A DNA stretch of 64,000 bases from assembly GCF_039555325.1 (NCBI RefSeq), contig NZ_CP154608.1:248001-312000 (forward strand), in the 5' to 3' direction. The position numbers and the translations under genes are program-made. Positions 38,374 through 48,259 of the stretch are shown here, one piece after another. The notes below the pieces were generated by a model, which made no database searches, was not told where the DNA came from, and worked only from the letters and a program-made list of their open reading frames with translations. Each line of letters begins with the position of its first letter. The stretch's first letter is position 1. The stretch is from Sphingomicrobium sp. XHP0239 (GTDB lineage Bacteria > Pseudomonadota > Alphaproteobacteria > Sphingomonadales > Sphingomonadaceae).

Positions 38374-39380
38374 CGGCCGGGGCCCTCGTAAGCTTCGACG
38401 ATGCGCCCGACGAGCGGGTGGCGCACGACGTCGGCGGCGGTGAAGCGGACCGTGGCGATTCCCTCGACGCCTTCCAGCTTGTTCACCGCGTCGGCGAGGC
38501 CGGAGCCGCCCGCGTCGGGAAGGTCGACCTGCATAGGATCGCCACAGATCACCATCCGCGCACGCATGCCGAAGCGCGTGAGGAACATCTTCATCTGCGC
38601 CGGGGTGGTGTTCTGTCCCTCGTCGAGAATGATGAAGGCGTCGTTGAGCGTCCGCCCGCGCATGAAGGCGATCGGTGCGATCTCGATCTCACCCGAGGCG
38701 ATCCGCCGCTCGACCTGTTCGGCGGGAAGCATGTCGTAGAGAGCGTCGTACAGAGGACGGAGATAGGGGTCGACCTTCTCCTTCATGTCGCCGGGAAGGA
38801 AGCCCAGGCGTTCACCCGCCTCGACGGCGGGGCGCGACAGGATGAGCCGTTCGACCGTTCCGGTGATCAGCATGCTGACCGCCTGCGCGACCGCCAGATA
38901 GGTCTTGCCAGTACCCGCCGGACCGAGCGCGAAGATCATGTCCGACTTGGCCAGCGCGTGCATATATTCGGTCTGCATCGCGCTACGCGGCGCGATCGTT
39001 TTCTTGCGCGTGCGGATGAGGACGCGGGGCGGATCCTTGACCTCGTTGTGGACGATGCCCGCCAGTTGCGGCTGGTTGGCCATGCCGATGACGGCCTCGA
39101 CCGCTTCGGCATCGACGTCCTGCCCCTGGTCGAGCCGTTCGTAGAGGCCGAGCAGCACCTCGCGCGCGCGCGCGGCCGCATCGGCCTCGCCCTCGATCAT
39201 GACTTTGTTGCCGCGCGCGGCGATGTTCACGCCGAGACGGTCCTCGATGATGACAAGATGTCGATCATATTCGCCGAACAGCGGGCCGAGCAGGAAGGGC
39301 TGGTCGAATTCCAGTTCGAGCCGGGCTCGGTCCTGGGGGGCACCCGGGCGAAGTGGGGCGACAGCGTCGCGTTTTGCCAT
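38370..39380 (-). CDS. phoH: PhoH-like ATPase (YbeZ)
   Basis: A 336-residue P-loop ATPase, probable partner of YbeY. Walker A is FALGPAGTGKTYLAVAQA (about residue 150), Walker B is DAFIILDEGQNTTP, and an N-terminal KH-like part precedes them. The open frame runs much further upstream, but that is shadow of miaB. ATG at 39380 overlaps the miaB stop by one base (TAATG) and gives the normal N-terminus. Confidence 0.96.
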   Translation of the reverse strand: MAKRDAVAPLRPGAPQDRARLELEFDQPFLLGPLFGEYDRHLVIIEDRLGVNIAARGNKVMIEGEADAAARAREVLLGLYERLDQGQDVDAEAVEAVIGMANQPQLAGIVHNEVKDPPRVLIRTRKKTIAPRSAMQTEYMHALAKSDMIFALGPAGTGKTYLAVAQAVSMLITGTVERLILSRPAVEAGERLGFLPGDMKEKVDPYLRPLYDALYDMLPAEQVERRIASGEIEIAPIAFMRGRTLNDAFIILDEGQNTTPAQMKMFLTRFGMRARMVICGDPMQVDLPDAGGSGLADAVNKLEGVEGIATVRFTAADVVRHPLVGRIVEAYEGPGR

Positions 39381-40705
39381 TAAGCGGCGGCCTCCTTGGG
39401 CGTGGCGATTCCATGCAGACTGTTGGGCAAAGCGTCGGCGATGTCCACTGTTATGACGTCGCCGACCCGCGCGCTCGTCTCGGTGAAGACCGACTGCAGC
39501 CACGGCGACTTGCCGATCATCTGTCCCGGACGCTTGCCCGGACGTTCGATGAGAATATCCATCGTGGTGCCGATCTTCGAGCGGTTGAAGGCGAGGCTCT
39601 GCTCGGAAAGAAGCGCCTGCAGCCGCTGTAGCCGTTCGTCCATGACGGCTGCCGCGACCTGTCCATCCATCTCCGCGGCCGGCGTGCCGGGGCGGGGCGA
39701 ATATTTGAAGCTGTAGGCACTGGCGTAGCGGGCATCGCGCACGACCTGCAGCGTTTCCTCGAACTCCGCGTCGGTCTCGCCGGGAAAGCCGACGATGAAG
39801 TCGCCCGAAATTGCGAGGTCGGGGCGGGCGGCGCGAAAGCGTTCGACGAGCTTCAGATAGCTCTCGACGGTGTGGTGCCGGTTCATGGCCTTCAGGATCC
39901 GGTCGCTGCCCGCCTGCACGGGCAGGTGGAGATAGGGCATCAACTTGGGTTCTTCGCCGTGCGCCGCGATCAGGCCCTCGTCCATATCGGCGGGGTGCGA
40001 GGTGGTGTAGCGGATGCGTTCGAGACCATCGATCTTTGCGAGGCGGCGGATCAGCAGTTCGAGACCCCCCGCACCGCCCTTGTCGTCCTCGCCCGACCAG
40101 GCGCTGACGTTCTGCCCGAGGAGCGTGATCTCCTTCGCGCCGCCATCGACCAGCGCGAGCGCCTCGTCCACGATGTCGGCCCAGGGGCGGCTGATCTCCG
40201 CGCCGCGGGTGTAGGGCACGACACAGTAGGTACAGAATTTGTCGCACCCTTCGGCGACCGTCAGGAAGGCGCTCGGTCCGCTGCGACGGCGCTTGGGCAT
40301 GGCGTCGAACTTGCTGATCGCGGGCATGTCGGTGTCGACGGGACGTTCGCCCCGCGCCGCGCCCGCGACCAGGTCGGGAAGCCGGTGATAGGCCTGCGGA
40401 CCGACCACGATGTCGATATGTTCGGATCGACGCTGCGCTTCGCCGCCCTCCGCCTGCGCCACGCATCCGGCCAGCGCGACCATCGGTTTCTTCTCGCCCT
40501 TAGCGAGACGACCGACGTCCGAATAGGCCTTCTCCGCCGCCTTTTCCCGGATGTGACAGGTGTTGAGGACGACGAGATCGGCATCTTCCCCCTCCGCCGC
40601 GGCGCGCATGCCGGTGTCGCCGAGCAGTTCGCTCATGCGCTCGCCGTCGTAGACGTTCATCTGGCAGCCGAAGCTCTTGATTCGGAAAGTCTTTGGGGTG
40701 GTCAT
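39380..40705 (-). CDS. miaB: tRNA-2-methylthio-N6-dimethylallyladenosine synthase
   Basis: A 441-residue radical-SAM methylthiotransferase that modifies A37 of tRNA. The first iron-sulfur cluster Cys residues are in [19 protein letters not shown] and LAGCVAQ. The radical SAM motif is CDKFCTYC in [22 protein letters not shown] domain closes the protein (about 375-440). It overlaps plsC by four bases and phoH by one. Confidence 0.97.
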   Translation of the reverse strand: MTTPKTFRIKSFGCQMNVYDGERMSELLGDTGMRAAAEGEDADLVVLNTCHIREKAAEKAYSDVGRLAKGEKKPMVALAGCVAQAEGGEAQRRSEHIDIVVGPQAYHRLPDLVAGAARGERPVDTDMPAISKFDAMPKRRRSGPSAFLTVAEGCDKFCTYCVVPYTRGAEISRPWADIVDEALALVDGGAKEITLLGQNVSAWSGEDDKGGAGGLELLIRRLAKIDGLERIRYTTSHPADMDEGLIAAHGEEPKLMPYLHLPVQAGSDRILKAMNRHHTVESYLKLVERFRAARPDLAISGDFIVGFPGETDAEFEETLQVVRDARYASAYSFKYSPRPGTPAAEMDGQVAAAVMDERLQRLQALLSEQSLAFNRSKIGTTMDILIERPGKRPGQMIGKSPWLQSVFTETSARVGDVITVDIADALPNSLHGIATPKEAAA

Positions 40706-41478
40706 GCGGCTCCCTTAGGCGAAGCGGTCGCTTCGTCCAAGCCGAGCGCTCCTGCGATCGCATCCTGCGCCTGCCGTGCCATCGACTTGCGATCGCCCGT
40801 CAGCGGGATTTCGGCAAGGATATGCACGACCACGCGCAGCGGACGGCGGCGGATCAGGATCTTTCGCGCATTGTCGCTGCCCGGCTCGCCGTCGAACCAG
40901 GCGATGGTCTCGGCGTCCTCGTAGCCGAGTGCGACGGGAACCAGTTTGGCGCCCTCCGGGGCGGGAGTGACCGCCTTCAGCAGCGGCGAGCGGAAGGGTT
41001 TGAGGCAGGTGCCATCGTTGGTGGTGCCTTCGGGAAAGAGGCACAGCGGGAGATAGTGATCGAAGCGACGGCGAACGGCAGCGATCTGGGCATCGACGTC
41101 GCGCCGCGCCTGTCGGTCGACGTAGAGCGTCTCGCGCTGGTCGGCGAGCCACTTGATGAGCCAATGGTCCTGCACTTCGGCCTTGGACACGAACGCGCAT
41201 CCCATGAACCCGCCCATGACGACGATGTCGAGCCAGCTGACGTGATTGGCGAGGATCAGCGTGCGATGGCCGGGATGGGCGCCGATCCGGGTCACGCGCA
41301 GCCTGAGAATCCATCCCACGACGCGCAGGAAGAAGCGCGCGACACCGCCGCGTCCGGTCACGGCACGAAAGAGGATGTGAAGCGGCGCGATCAGGAGGAG
41401 CGCCAGCACAAGGAGAGTAACGCGAACGCCGATCAGCGCGCGGTCAGCGGTCCTTGTCGCGATCGATGGCGACGCCAT
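40702..41478 (-). CDS. plsC: 1-acyl-sn-glycerol-3-phosphate acyltransferase
   Basis: A 258-residue inner-membrane enzyme making phosphatidic acid. One N-terminal TM segment ([18 protein letters not shown]) is followed by the acyltransferase motif [10 protein letters not shown] (HxxxxD) and [12 protein letters not shown] at 41478 is chosen because GGAG lies a few bases upstream; this makes it overlap fur by 35 bases, so a start further in is possible. It lies between fur and miaB. Confidence 0.9.
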   Translation of the reverse strand: MASPSIATRTADRALIGVRVTLLVLALLLIAPLHILFRAVTGRGGVARFFLRVVGWILRLRVTRIGAHPGHRTLILANHVSWLDIVVMGGFMGCAFVSKAEVQDHWLIKWLADQRETLYVDRQARRDVDAQIAAVRRRFDHYLPLCLFPEGTTNDGTCLKPFRSPLLKAVTPAPEGAKLVPVALGYEDAETIAWFDGEPGSDNARKILIRRRPLRVVVHILAEIPLTGDRKSMARQAQDAIAGALGLDEATASPKGAA

Positions 41479-41872
41479 AAAGCTCCATGCGATGATCGAC
41501 GAGGCGGTAGCCGAGCTTCTCCGCGATTCGCTTCTGCAATTCTTCCAGTTCGTCATCGACGAATTCGACGACATCGCCGCTTTCCACGTCGATCAGATGA
41601 TCGTGATGCGCGTCGCTGGCGGCCTCGTAGCGCGACCGGCCGTCGCCGAATTCATGGCGTTCGAGGATGCCCGCCTCCTCGAAGAGGCGCACGGTCCGAT
41701 AGACGGTCGCGATCGAGATATTGCTGTCGACCGCCGAGGCGCGCTCGTGGAGCATCTCGACGTCGGGATGGTCGTCGCTCTCGCCCAACACCTTCGCGAT
41801 GATGCGACGCTGTTCGGTGATGCGCAGACCCTTTTCGGCGCAGATGGCTTCGATGTCGATCTTGCGGGACAT
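41444..41872 (-). CDS. fur: Fur-family metalloregulator
   Basis: A 142-residue metal-responsive repressor. The N-terminal winged helix (about 1-80) contains LRITEQRRIIAKVL and NISIATVYRTVRLFEEAGI. The dimerisation domain has HHDHLIDVESGDVVEF, where the two Cys of the E. coli structural zinc site (CLDC) are replaced by DVES. This is common in alphaproteobacterial Fur/Mur, which may sense manganese instead of iron; the metal cannot be decided here. It follows a terminator after mucR and overlaps plsC. Confidence 0.93.
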   Translation of the reverse strand: MSRKIDIEAICAEKGLRITEQRRIIAKVLGESDDHPDVEMLHERASAVDSNISIATVYRTVRLFEEAGILERHEFGDGRSRYEAASDAHHDHLIDVESGDVVEFVDDELEELQKRIAEKLGYRLVDHRMELYGVAIDRDKDR

Positions 41873-41906
41873 GGAATGCGAGGTAGCGACTGGGGACGCA
41901 CAAGAA

Positions 41907-41938
41907 AAGGGGCGGCCCGCATTGTGCGAACCGCCCCT
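41907..41938 (-). terminator. rho-independent terminator of mucR
   Basis: On the minus strand AAGGGGCGG and CCGCCCCTT form a GC-rich stem followed by TTCTT. It lies about 20 bases after the mucR stop and before fur. Confidence 0.75.
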
Positions 41939-41959
41939 TCGAACGAGTGCCGTGCGATC

Positions 41960-42382
41960 CTACTTGCGCTTGCCGCGTTTGGCCTTCGTACCGAGCCCGA
42001 TCTTCTTGGCGAGCTGACGACGCTGTTCGGCATAATTGGGGGCGACCATCGGATAGTCCGAGGGCAGGTCCCACTTGCGACGATAATCGTCGGGGGTCAT
42101 GTCGTAATGCGTCATCAGGTGACGCTTGAGCATCTTCAACTTCTTCCCGTCCTCGAGGCAGACGATATAGTCGGGCTTCACCGACGAACGGATCGACACG
42201 GCGGGCTTCAGGTCTTCTGCAGGCTTTTCGGCAGTGCCGTGCAGCTTGTTGAGTGCGCCGTGGACATTCTCGATCAGCGTCGGGACATCCCCGACCGCGA
42301 CGAGGTTGTTCGACAGGTGCGCCGATACGATATCGGCAGTCAGCGCGATGAGGGTATCGTCGCGAAGGTCTTCGTCTTCCAT
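41960..42382 (-). CDS. MucR/Ros-family zinc-finger transcription regulator
   Basis: A 140-residue DNA-binding protein of the MucR/Ros family. The core reads YIVCLEDGKKLKMLKRHL followed by MTHYDMTPDDYRRKWDLP, a prokaryotic zinc-finger fold in which the second Cys is Asp, as in many members. MucR proteins act as global silencers or regulators of surface polysaccharide and cell-cycle genes. The C-terminus is Lys/Arg-rich. It is a single gene bounded by a terminator on its 3' side and by 94 bases of free DNA on its 5' side. Confidence 0.94.
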   Translation of the reverse strand: MEDEDLRDDTLIALTADIVSAHLSNNLVAVGDVPTLIENVHGALNKLHGTAEKPAEDLKPAVSIRSSVKPDYIVCLEDGKKLKMLKRHLMTHYDMTPDDYRRKWDLPSDYPMVAPNYAEQRRQLAKKIGLGTKAKRGKRK

Positions 42383-42476
42383 GATGATTGGTCTTTCCGA
42401 GCTAGGGGAACGTCTTCGACGCGACGACTATTGTCGCCCGGGACGTCAATACTGGAGCGAGCGGGTAAATGAGCGG

Positions 42477-42962
42477 CTATTCGATGTAAAGCGAATAGGT
42501 CAGCGCATCGTGTCGTTCGTTGTCGCAACCGCGATAATAGTCGCAGCGACGACCGGCTAGATGAAAGCCGGCCTTTTCATACAGGCCGACCGCGGCATTA
42601 CCGTCGCGGACTTCAAGGTGAAGGCGCCGCGCACCCTCCTGCTTTGCCTGAACCAAGAACTGCGCGAGTAAAGCGCTGCCGATCCCATGTCCTTGCGCGG
42701 TCGGGTCGACGCCGAGTAGCAGCAGTTCGCTGTCGCCCGCTATCGTGCGCCACAGGGCAAACCCCAGCGCCGTGCCGCCAGCGGTGCGGGCGAGCCACAT
42801 CTCTACACCCCGCATCGGGAGGATCCCGCCGCACTGCGAGCGCGACCAGGCTTCGCCGAAACAGGGATCGAACGCCGCCTCCATGATGGGCATGACCTGG
42901 TCGAGATCGTCGAAGCAGCCTCGCTGAAGCAGAAGTTCGCGGGGCCGCGGCTGACTGGCCAT
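42477..42962 (-). CDS. rimI: ribosomal-protein-alanine N-acetyltransferase-like GNAT
   Basis: A 161-residue GNAT acetyltransferase. The acetyl-CoA site is LLLGVDPTAQGHGIGSALLA (about residues 90-110). RimI acetylates the N-terminus of ribosomal protein S18. The assignment rests on family likeness and its one-base overlap with tsaB, the common tsaB-rimI pairing. Another acceptor is possible, as many GNATs look alike. Confidence 0.88.
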   Translation of the reverse strand: MASQPRPRELLLQRGCFDDLDQVMPIMEAAFDPCFGEAWSRSQCGGILPMRGVEMWLARTAGGTALGFALWRTIAGDSELLLLGVDPTAQGHGIGSALLAQFLVQAKQEGARRLHLEVRDGNAAVGLYEKAGFHLAGRRCDYYRGCDNERHDALTYSLYIE

Positions 42963-43579
42963 CAGGCGGCTTTCGGCTTGGCATCGGGCGCCCGCACGTA
43001 GAGCGGCATCGGCGCAAGTGACGTCAGCGCGGGCGGTAGCAGCGCGGCGTATCGCGCGAGCGGATCAAGCGTCATCACGCTGCCGCTCGCCCCCGCTTCG
43101 GCCAGCGCCTCGGCTGCCGGTCCCGCGAGCAAATCGCGATCGTGCGTGGTCGCCGCGGCATTCGGGACGAGACTTTGCGGAGCATCGACGGGAGTCAGCG
43201 GATCACCGCCATAGCCCTGGACGAACAATTCGCCGTGCCCGCCCTGCATCACCGCGGTCACGTCCGCCGCGTCGCCGTGGTCCGATCGCGCTGCGGCGGC
43301 GAGGAGGGCGAGCGAGGAGAAACTGGTGACCGGTACCTGCCACCCGATCGAGAGACCCTGCGCGGCGGCAATCCCCACGCGGATCCCGGTAAAGCTGCCC
43401 GGGCCTGCGGAAACGAGAATGTGCGTCGGAACACGGCTCCCGAGCAGTTCGTCGATCATCGGGACGAGCCGTTCGGCATGGCCCCGACCGATCCGTTCCT
43501 CGCGCGCGTCGAGCACCTCGCCGCCCTCGATCAGCGCGGTGCTGCACATTCCCGTCGAGGTCTCGATCGCGAGGATCAC
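42962..43579 (-). CDS. tsaB: tRNA threonylcarbamoyladenosine biosynthesis protein TsaB
   Basis: A 205-residue partner of TsaD in forming t6A37 in tRNAs. It opens with MILAIETSTGMCSTALIEGG and contains LVSAGPGSFTGIRVGIAAAQ, the ASKHA-fold signatures of TsaB. Length is slightly short but complete. It precedes rimI on the minus strand and follows nfuA by 86 bases. Confidence 0.94.
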   Translation of the reverse strand: MILAIETSTGMCSTALIEGGEVLDAREERIGRGHAERLVPMIDELLGSRVPTHILVSAGPGSFTGIRVGIAAAQGLSIGWQVPVTSFSSLALLAAAARSDHGDAADVTAVMQGGHGELFVQGYGGDPLTPVDAPQSLVPNAAATTHDRDLLAGPAAEALAEAGASGSVMTLDPLARYAALLPPALTSLAPMPLYVRAPDAKPKAA

Positions 43580-43665
43580 GTCACTCTCCTGTTCCGAGTC
43601 GACAGGACGACATGCTTTGATCCGAATGGCAAGCCCGAGCGGGGTCGCATCCGGCGCGGCGCGCC

Positions 43666-44244
43666 CTAGATCGCCTCGACGCTCGTCACCTCAGGGACAT
43701 AATGCTTGATCAGTCCCTCGATGCCGTTCTTCAGCGTGATGGTCGACGACGGACAGCCCGCGCACGCTCCCTGCAGAGCCAGATAGACGTTCCCGTTCTT
43801 GTAACCGCGATAGACGATGTCGCCTCCGTCCTGCGCGACGGCGGGGCGGACGCGGGTGTCGATCAATTCCTTGATCTGCTCGATGATGTCGGCATCGGCG
43901 GGATCGTCCTCGACCGCGAACTCCTCCGGCGGCGCGACGTGGATGTCGGACGCGCTGCCGGGCTTGAACAGCGGCGTCTCGGTAAGGAAATGGTCCATCA
44001 GGATCTGGAGGACTTCGGGCTCCAGCACGGTCCACTCGACCGTCGGCGCGGCACTGACCGATACGAAATCGCGCCCGAAATAGACGCCGTCGACCATCCC
44101 GGTCGCGAAGATCGCTTCGGCGAGCGGGCTGATCTCGGCGCTTTCGGGCGTCGGAAAATCGCGGCCGCCGCTTTCCATCACGGTACGTCCCGGAAGGAAC
44201 TTGCGGGTGGAGGGATTGGGCGTTTTTTCGGTTTGGATCAGCAT
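43666..44244 (-). CDS. nfuA: NifU-like Fe-S cluster carrier (NfuA type)
   Basis: A 192-residue iron-sulfur scaffold/carrier. Nfu N-terminal domain (about residues 1-88, TPNPSTRKFLPGRTV) and C-terminal NifU domain with CAGCPSSTITLKNGIE, the CxxC that holds a shared 4Fe-4S cluster. It is first in the nfuA-tsaB-rimI run and lies 31 bases downstream of mmsB. Confidence 0.93.
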   Translation of the reverse strand: MLIQTEKTPNPSTRKFLPGRTVMESGGRDFPTPESAEISPLAEAIFATGMVDGVYFGRDFVSVSAAPTVEWTVLEPEVLQILMDHFLTETPLFKPGSASDIHVAPPEEFAVEDDPADADIIEQIKELIDTRVRPAVAQDGGDIVYRGYKNGNVYLALQGACAGCPSSTITLKNGIEGLIKHYVPEVTSVEAI

Positions 44245-44275
44245 GCGGTCGATGTGGGGCGCGTGCGTCCCGCGA

Positions 44276-45178
44276 TCAACCCTGCTTGTCGCCGTCCCAG
44301 CTGTCGTCGATCATCCGGATGATTCCGGAAAAGTCCTGCGCCTCGCCGCCCAGATCGACGAAGCGCTGGTAGAGGTCCATCGCCTCGCCGCCCATCGGGG
44401 TGTAGGCGCCGTTCTTCTGCGCGGCTTCCATCGCGAGCTTGAGATCCTTGAGCATCAGCGCCGAGGCGAACCCGCCCTGATAATCACGGTCGGCGGGGGT
44501 TTCGGGGCCGACACCGGGAACGGGGCAATAGCTCGTCATCGACCAGCTCTGGCCCGAAGCCTGGCTGGAAATGTCGTAGAAGGTCTGAAGGTCGAGCCCG
44601 AGCTTCTCGGCGAGCGCGAAGGTCTCCGCGGTCGCGGCCATCGTCGCGCCCAGCAGCATGTTGTTGCAGATCTTGGCGGCCTGCCCCGCGCCCGCGTCGC
44701 CCGCATGGATGACGGCCTTGCCCATCTTGTCGAGGATCGGTTGCGCCTTGCCGAAGGCCTCTTCGGTCCCGCCGACCATGAAGGTGAGCGTCCCCGCATC
44801 CGCCGCGGCGATTCCGCCCGAGACGGGGGCGTCCACCATGGCGAGCCCGGCATCGGCAGCCTGCTCCGCGACCTTCCGTGCAGTGGCGACGTCGATGGTC
44901 GAGCAGTCGATCAGGATGGCGTGCTTGTCGGCGTTGGGGATGACGCTGTCGGCGTAGACCGATGCGACATGTGTGCCCGCAGGAAGCATGGTGACGATCG
45001 CCTCGGCGCCGGTCACTGCCGCGACCGCGTCATCGACAGGCGTGCAGCCATTGTCGCGCGCCTTCGAAAGCGCGTCTTCGGAAAGGTCGAACGCGACGAC
45101 CTCATGTCCCGCCTTGACGAGATTGGCGGCCATCCCGCCGCCCATATTGCCGAGGCCAATGAAGGCGACTTTTGCCAT
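44276..45178 (-). CDS. mmsB: 3-hydroxyisobutyrate dehydrogenase
   Basis: A 300-residue NAD-dependent enzyme of valine degradation. It shows VAFIGLGNMGGGMAANLVKA, DAPVSGGIAAADAGTLTFMV and the catalytic Lys in GAGQAAKICNNMLLG. ATG at 45178 is chosen as the family start. It is last in the ech-hibch-acdh gene group on the minus strand, 11 bases after the enoyl-CoA hydratase gene. Confidence 0.95.
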   Translation of the reverse strand: MAKVAFIGLGNMGGGMAANLVKAGHEVVAFDLSEDALSKARDNGCTPVDDAVAAVTGAEAIVTMLPAGTHVASVYADSVIPNADKHAILIDCSTIDVATARKVAEQAADAGLAMVDAPVSGGIAAADAGTLTFMVGGTEEAFGKAQPILDKMGKAVIHAGDAGAGQAAKICNNMLLGATMAATAETFALAEKLGLDLQTFYDISSQASGQSWSMTSYCPVPGVGPETPADRDYQGGFASALMLKDLKLAMEAAQKNGAYTPMGGEAMDLYQRFVDLGGEAQDFSGIIRMIDDSWDGDKQG

Positions 45179-45189
45179 GACGCTTGCTC

Positions 45190-45966
45190 CTACTTGTTCT
45201 TCCAATTCCCTGGACGCTTCTCGACGAAGGCCTTCATGCCTTCACTCTGGTCTTCGGTGCCGAACAGGCCGTGGAAGAGGCGGCGTTCGAAGTTGATGCC
45301 TTCGGCCAGCGTCATCTCGTAGGCGGCGTTGACCATTTCCTTGTTCGCCATCGCGGCGAGGGGGGCCATGCCGGCGATGGTGGCGGCGGTCTTCATCGCT
45401 TCGTCGAGCAAATCGTCGGCGGGGACGACCTTGGCGACAAGTCCCGCGCGTTCCGCGTCCTCGGCACCCATCATCTCGCCCGTCAGGCACATGTGCATCG
45501 CCTTCGCCTTGCCGATGGCATGGGTGAGGCGCTGGCTGCCGCCCATGCCGGGGGTGACGCCCAGCTTGATCTCGGGCTGGCCGAACTTGGCCGTGTCGGC
45601 GGCTATGATGAAGTCCGCCATCATAGCGACCTCGCACCCGCCGCCCAAGGCGAAGCCCGCGACCGCGGCGATCCACGGCTTGCGGGTGCGGGTGACCTGC
45701 TCCCAACCCTTGAAGAAGTCGCTCCGGTACATGTCGGCGAACGACTGGTCCTGCATTTCCTTGATGTCGGCGCCCGCCGCGAAGGCTTTCTCGCTTCCGG
45801 CGAGGACCAGGCAGCGCTGGCTGTCATCGGCGTCATAGGCGGCAAAGGCCTGCTGAAGCTCGGACAGCACCTGGCTGTTGAGCGCGTTCAGCGCCTTGGG
45901 GCGATTGAGGGTGACGAGGGTGACCGCGTCACGCTGTTCGACGAGGATCGTTTCGTAGTCGCTCAT
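45190..45966 (-). CDS. enoyl-CoA hydratase
   Basis: A 258-residue crotonase-family enzyme that hydrates 2-enoyl-CoA, here probably methacrylyl-CoA in valine catabolism. It shows the oxyanion-hole region [32 protein letters not shown] with catalytic Glu in [23 protein letters not shown] at 45966 overlaps the HIBCH stop by four bases. Its order in the cluster supports the pathway role. Confidence 0.93.
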   Translation of the reverse strand: MSDYETILVEQRDAVTLVTLNRPKALNALNSQVLSELQQAFAAYDADDSQRCLVLAGSEKAFAAGADIKEMQDQSFADMYRSDFFKGWEQVTRTRKPWIAAVAGFALGGGCEVAMMADFIIAADTAKFGQPEIKLGVTPGMGGSQRLTHAIGKAKAMHMCLTGEMMGAEDAERAGLVAKVVPADDLLDEAMKTAATIAGMAPLAAMANKEMVNAAYEMTLAEGINFERRLFHGLFGTEDQSEGMKAFVEKRPGNWKNK

Positions 45967-47021
45967 TGCTGGGCCTCCGGGTGCGGCGTCCATCGTTCTT
46001 TTTCGGGAAGCGGTTCGAACAAGGCATCGACCGTCGCGTCATCGACATCGGCGGGCGTGGGCGGATCGAACTTGGGCTCGTTGTCCTTGTCGACCAGCAG
46101 CGCGCGAACTCCCTCGATGAAATCGTGGGTGCGCACGACGCGGCTCGCGAGCGCATATTCGCTGACCATTTCCTCCGCGAAGTCGTCGCGGGTGGCGCCC
46201 TCGCGAACGAGGCGGAGCGACACCTTGAGGCTCAACGGCGACTTGGTGCCGATCGTGTCGCGCTCGGCGCTGGCCCAGTCGGTCTCGCCATTCTCGAGGC
46301 TCTCGCAGATCGCCTCGACACTATCATGGCTGAAGTGCTTGGCGATAAGGCTCATATTGTCCGCGATGCGCGCGTCGGGCGGCGTCGAGGACGCGTTGCC
46401 GAGCGCGCCCTGCATCCGCGCGGGCGCGGCGGCGAAGCGTTCCTTCAGATCTTCCAGATCGGCACTCGCGACATAGTGGGTCGCGAGACCCAGGTAGTGA
46501 CATTCTGCGCCGTCCAACCGCGCCCCGGTCAGCGCCATGAACTCGCCGACGTTGCCGGGAAGGCGCGACAGATAATGCCCGCCGCCTACGTCGGGAAACA
46601 GGCCGATGCCGGTTTCGGGCATGGCTAGGCGCGTGTTTTCGGTCGCCACGCGATAGGTGCAGGGCAGGCTGATCCCCACGCCGCCGCCCATCGTGATGCC
46701 ATCCATGATCGCGACGACGGGCTTGTCGTAGGTGAAGAGGAGATGGTTCAACCGATATTCGGCATGAAAGAAGGCGGCCGCTTCCTTCCCGTCCGACTTG
46801 CCGGAGCGGTAGAGCGCGACGACGTCCCCGCCCGCGCAGAAGCCGCGGCCGGTGGCATGATCGATCATGACCGCGTCGATGTCGTTGTCCGATTGCCAGT
46901 CGATGAGCGCGGCGCTCATCGCTTCGCACATCTCCTGGGTCAGCGCGTGGATGGCTTCGGGACGGTTGAGCGACAGGATGCCGAGGCGGCCCTCGCGGCG
47001 CGCGATGATCTGGTCGGTCAT
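45963..47021 (-). CDS. 3-hydroxyisobutyryl-CoA hydrolase (HIBCH-like)
   Basis: A 352-residue crotonase-fold thioesterase releasing 3-hydroxyisobutyrate in valine degradation. Marks are [35 protein letters not shown] and [20 protein letters not shown]. The longer C-terminal part is typical of HIBCH and distinguishes it from the hydratase beside it. It overlaps the hydratase gene by four bases and follows the acyl-CoA dehydrogenase gene by two. Confidence 0.93.
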   Translation of the reverse strand: MTDQIIARREGRLGILSLNRPEAIHALTQEMCEAMSAALIDWQSDNDIDAVMIDHATGRGFCAGGDVVALYRSGKSDGKEAAAFFHAEYRLNHLLFTYDKPVVAIMDGITMGGGVGISLPCTYRVATENTRLAMPETGIGLFPDVGGGHYLSRLPGNVGEFMALTGARLDGAECHYLGLATHYVASADLEDLKERFAAAPARMQGALGNASSTPPDARIADNMSLIAKHFSHDSVEAICESLENGETDWASAERDTIGTKSPLSLKVSLRLVREGATRDDFAEEMVSEYALASRVVRTHDFIEGVRALLVDKDNEPKFDPPTPADVDDATVDALFEPLPEKERWTPHPEAQQ

Positions 47022-47023
47022 CT

Positions 47024-48166
47024 CTACTGCCTCAACATGTCGCGGCTGACGATCAGTCGCATGATCTGGTTGGTTCCCTCGAGGATGGAATGGACGCGAA
47101 GATCGCGCCAGAAACGTTCGATCGGATAGTCTGACAGATAGCCATAACCACCGTGCAATTGCAGCGCGCGATCGACCACGCTCGATCCCGTGTCGGTGGC
47201 GAGCCGTTTGGCCATCGCGGCGAAGCGCGTCTTGTCGGGCGCATTGTCGGTCACCTTGACTGCAGCGGCATAGAGCAATTGGCGGGCGGCCTGCAGTTCG
47301 GTCTCCATGTCGGCGAGCGTGAATTGCGTGTTCTGGAAATCGGCGATCGCCTTGCCGAACTGGTGCCGTTCCCTAGTGTAGGAAACCGCTTCGTCGAGGC
47401 AGCGCTGCGCCCCGCCCAACGAGCAGGCGCCGATATTGAGGCGCCCTCCGTCGAGCCCCATCATCGCAATCCGGAAACCTTCGCCCTCCGCGCCCAGTCG
47501 GTTGGACACGGGAACGCGAACGCTGTCGAAATTGACCTGACACGTAGGCTGCGAGTGCCAGCCCAGTTTCTTCTCCTGTGCGCCGAAACTGACGCCCTCC
47601 ATGTCCTTCTCGACGACCAGCGCGGTGATGCCCTTGGGGCCTTCCTCGCCGGTACGGGTCATCACAACATAGACCTCGTTCTCGCCGCCGCCCGAAATGA
47701 AGGCCTTGGAGCCGGAAACGACATAATGGTCGCCATCGAGCACCGCCTTGGTCTTCAGCGCGCTGGCATCGGAGCCCGAGGAGGGTTCGGTGAGGCAATA
47801 GCTCGCCATGCGCTCCATCGGGATGAGATCGGGGAGATATTTCTCCTTGAGCGCCGCGTCGCCGAAGCGGTCGATCATCCAGGCGCACATGTTATGGATC
47901 GAGATGAAGGCGCTGGTCGACGGACAGCCATAGGCCATCGCTTCCATGATCAGCGCGGCCTCGAGCCGTCCGAGGCCGATACCGCCCGCTTCTTCCGAAA
48001 CGTAGATCGCGCCGAAGCCCAGTTCGGCGGCGGCGCGGATCGTGTCCTTGGGGAAGATGTGCTCCTCGTCCCACTTGCCTGCGTGGGGGGAGATTTCATC
48101 GGCGGTGAACTTCTGCGCCATCTCCTGGATCTGGCGCTGGTCGTCGTTGAGGTCGAATTGCGTCAT
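47024..48166 (-). CDS. acyl-CoA dehydrogenase (isobutyryl-CoA dehydrogenase-like)
   Basis: A 380-residue FAD enzyme oxidising a short-chain acyl-CoA, here likely isobutyryl-CoA to methacrylyl-CoA. Typical stretches are YCLTEPSSGSDASALKTKA, RVPVSNRLGAEGEGF, and the C-terminal catalytic-region RDLRVHSILEGTNQIMRLI. ATG at 48166 (MTQFDLNDDQRQI) is preferred over the upstream one. It begins the four-gene valine group. Confidence 0.92.
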   Translation of the reverse strand: MTQFDLNDDQRQIQEMAQKFTADEISPHAGKWDEEHIFPKDTIRAAAELGFGAIYVSEEAGGIGLGRLEAALIMEAMAYGCPSTSAFISIHNMCAWMIDRFGDAALKEKYLPDLIPMERMASYCLTEPSSGSDASALKTKAVLDGDHYVVSGSKAFISGGGENEVYVVMTRTGEEGPKGITALVVEKDMEGVSFGAQEKKLGWHSQPTCQVNFDSVRVPVSNRLGAEGEGFRIAMMGLDGGRLNIGACSLGGAQRCLDEAVSYTRERHQFGKAIADFQNTQFTLADMETELQAARQLLYAAAVKVTDNAPDKTRFAAMAKRLATDTGSSVVDRALQLHGGYGYLSDYPIERFWRDLRVHSILEGTNQIMRLIVSRDMLRQ

Positions 48167-48259
48167 GGGCGCGGGGACTAGCCCGATGGCCCGCATTAGG
48201 GAAGGGGGCGCTCTGGCCCTGTTGCGCAGGTCGCTCCGGTCCGGTCCGATCCGGGCGGG

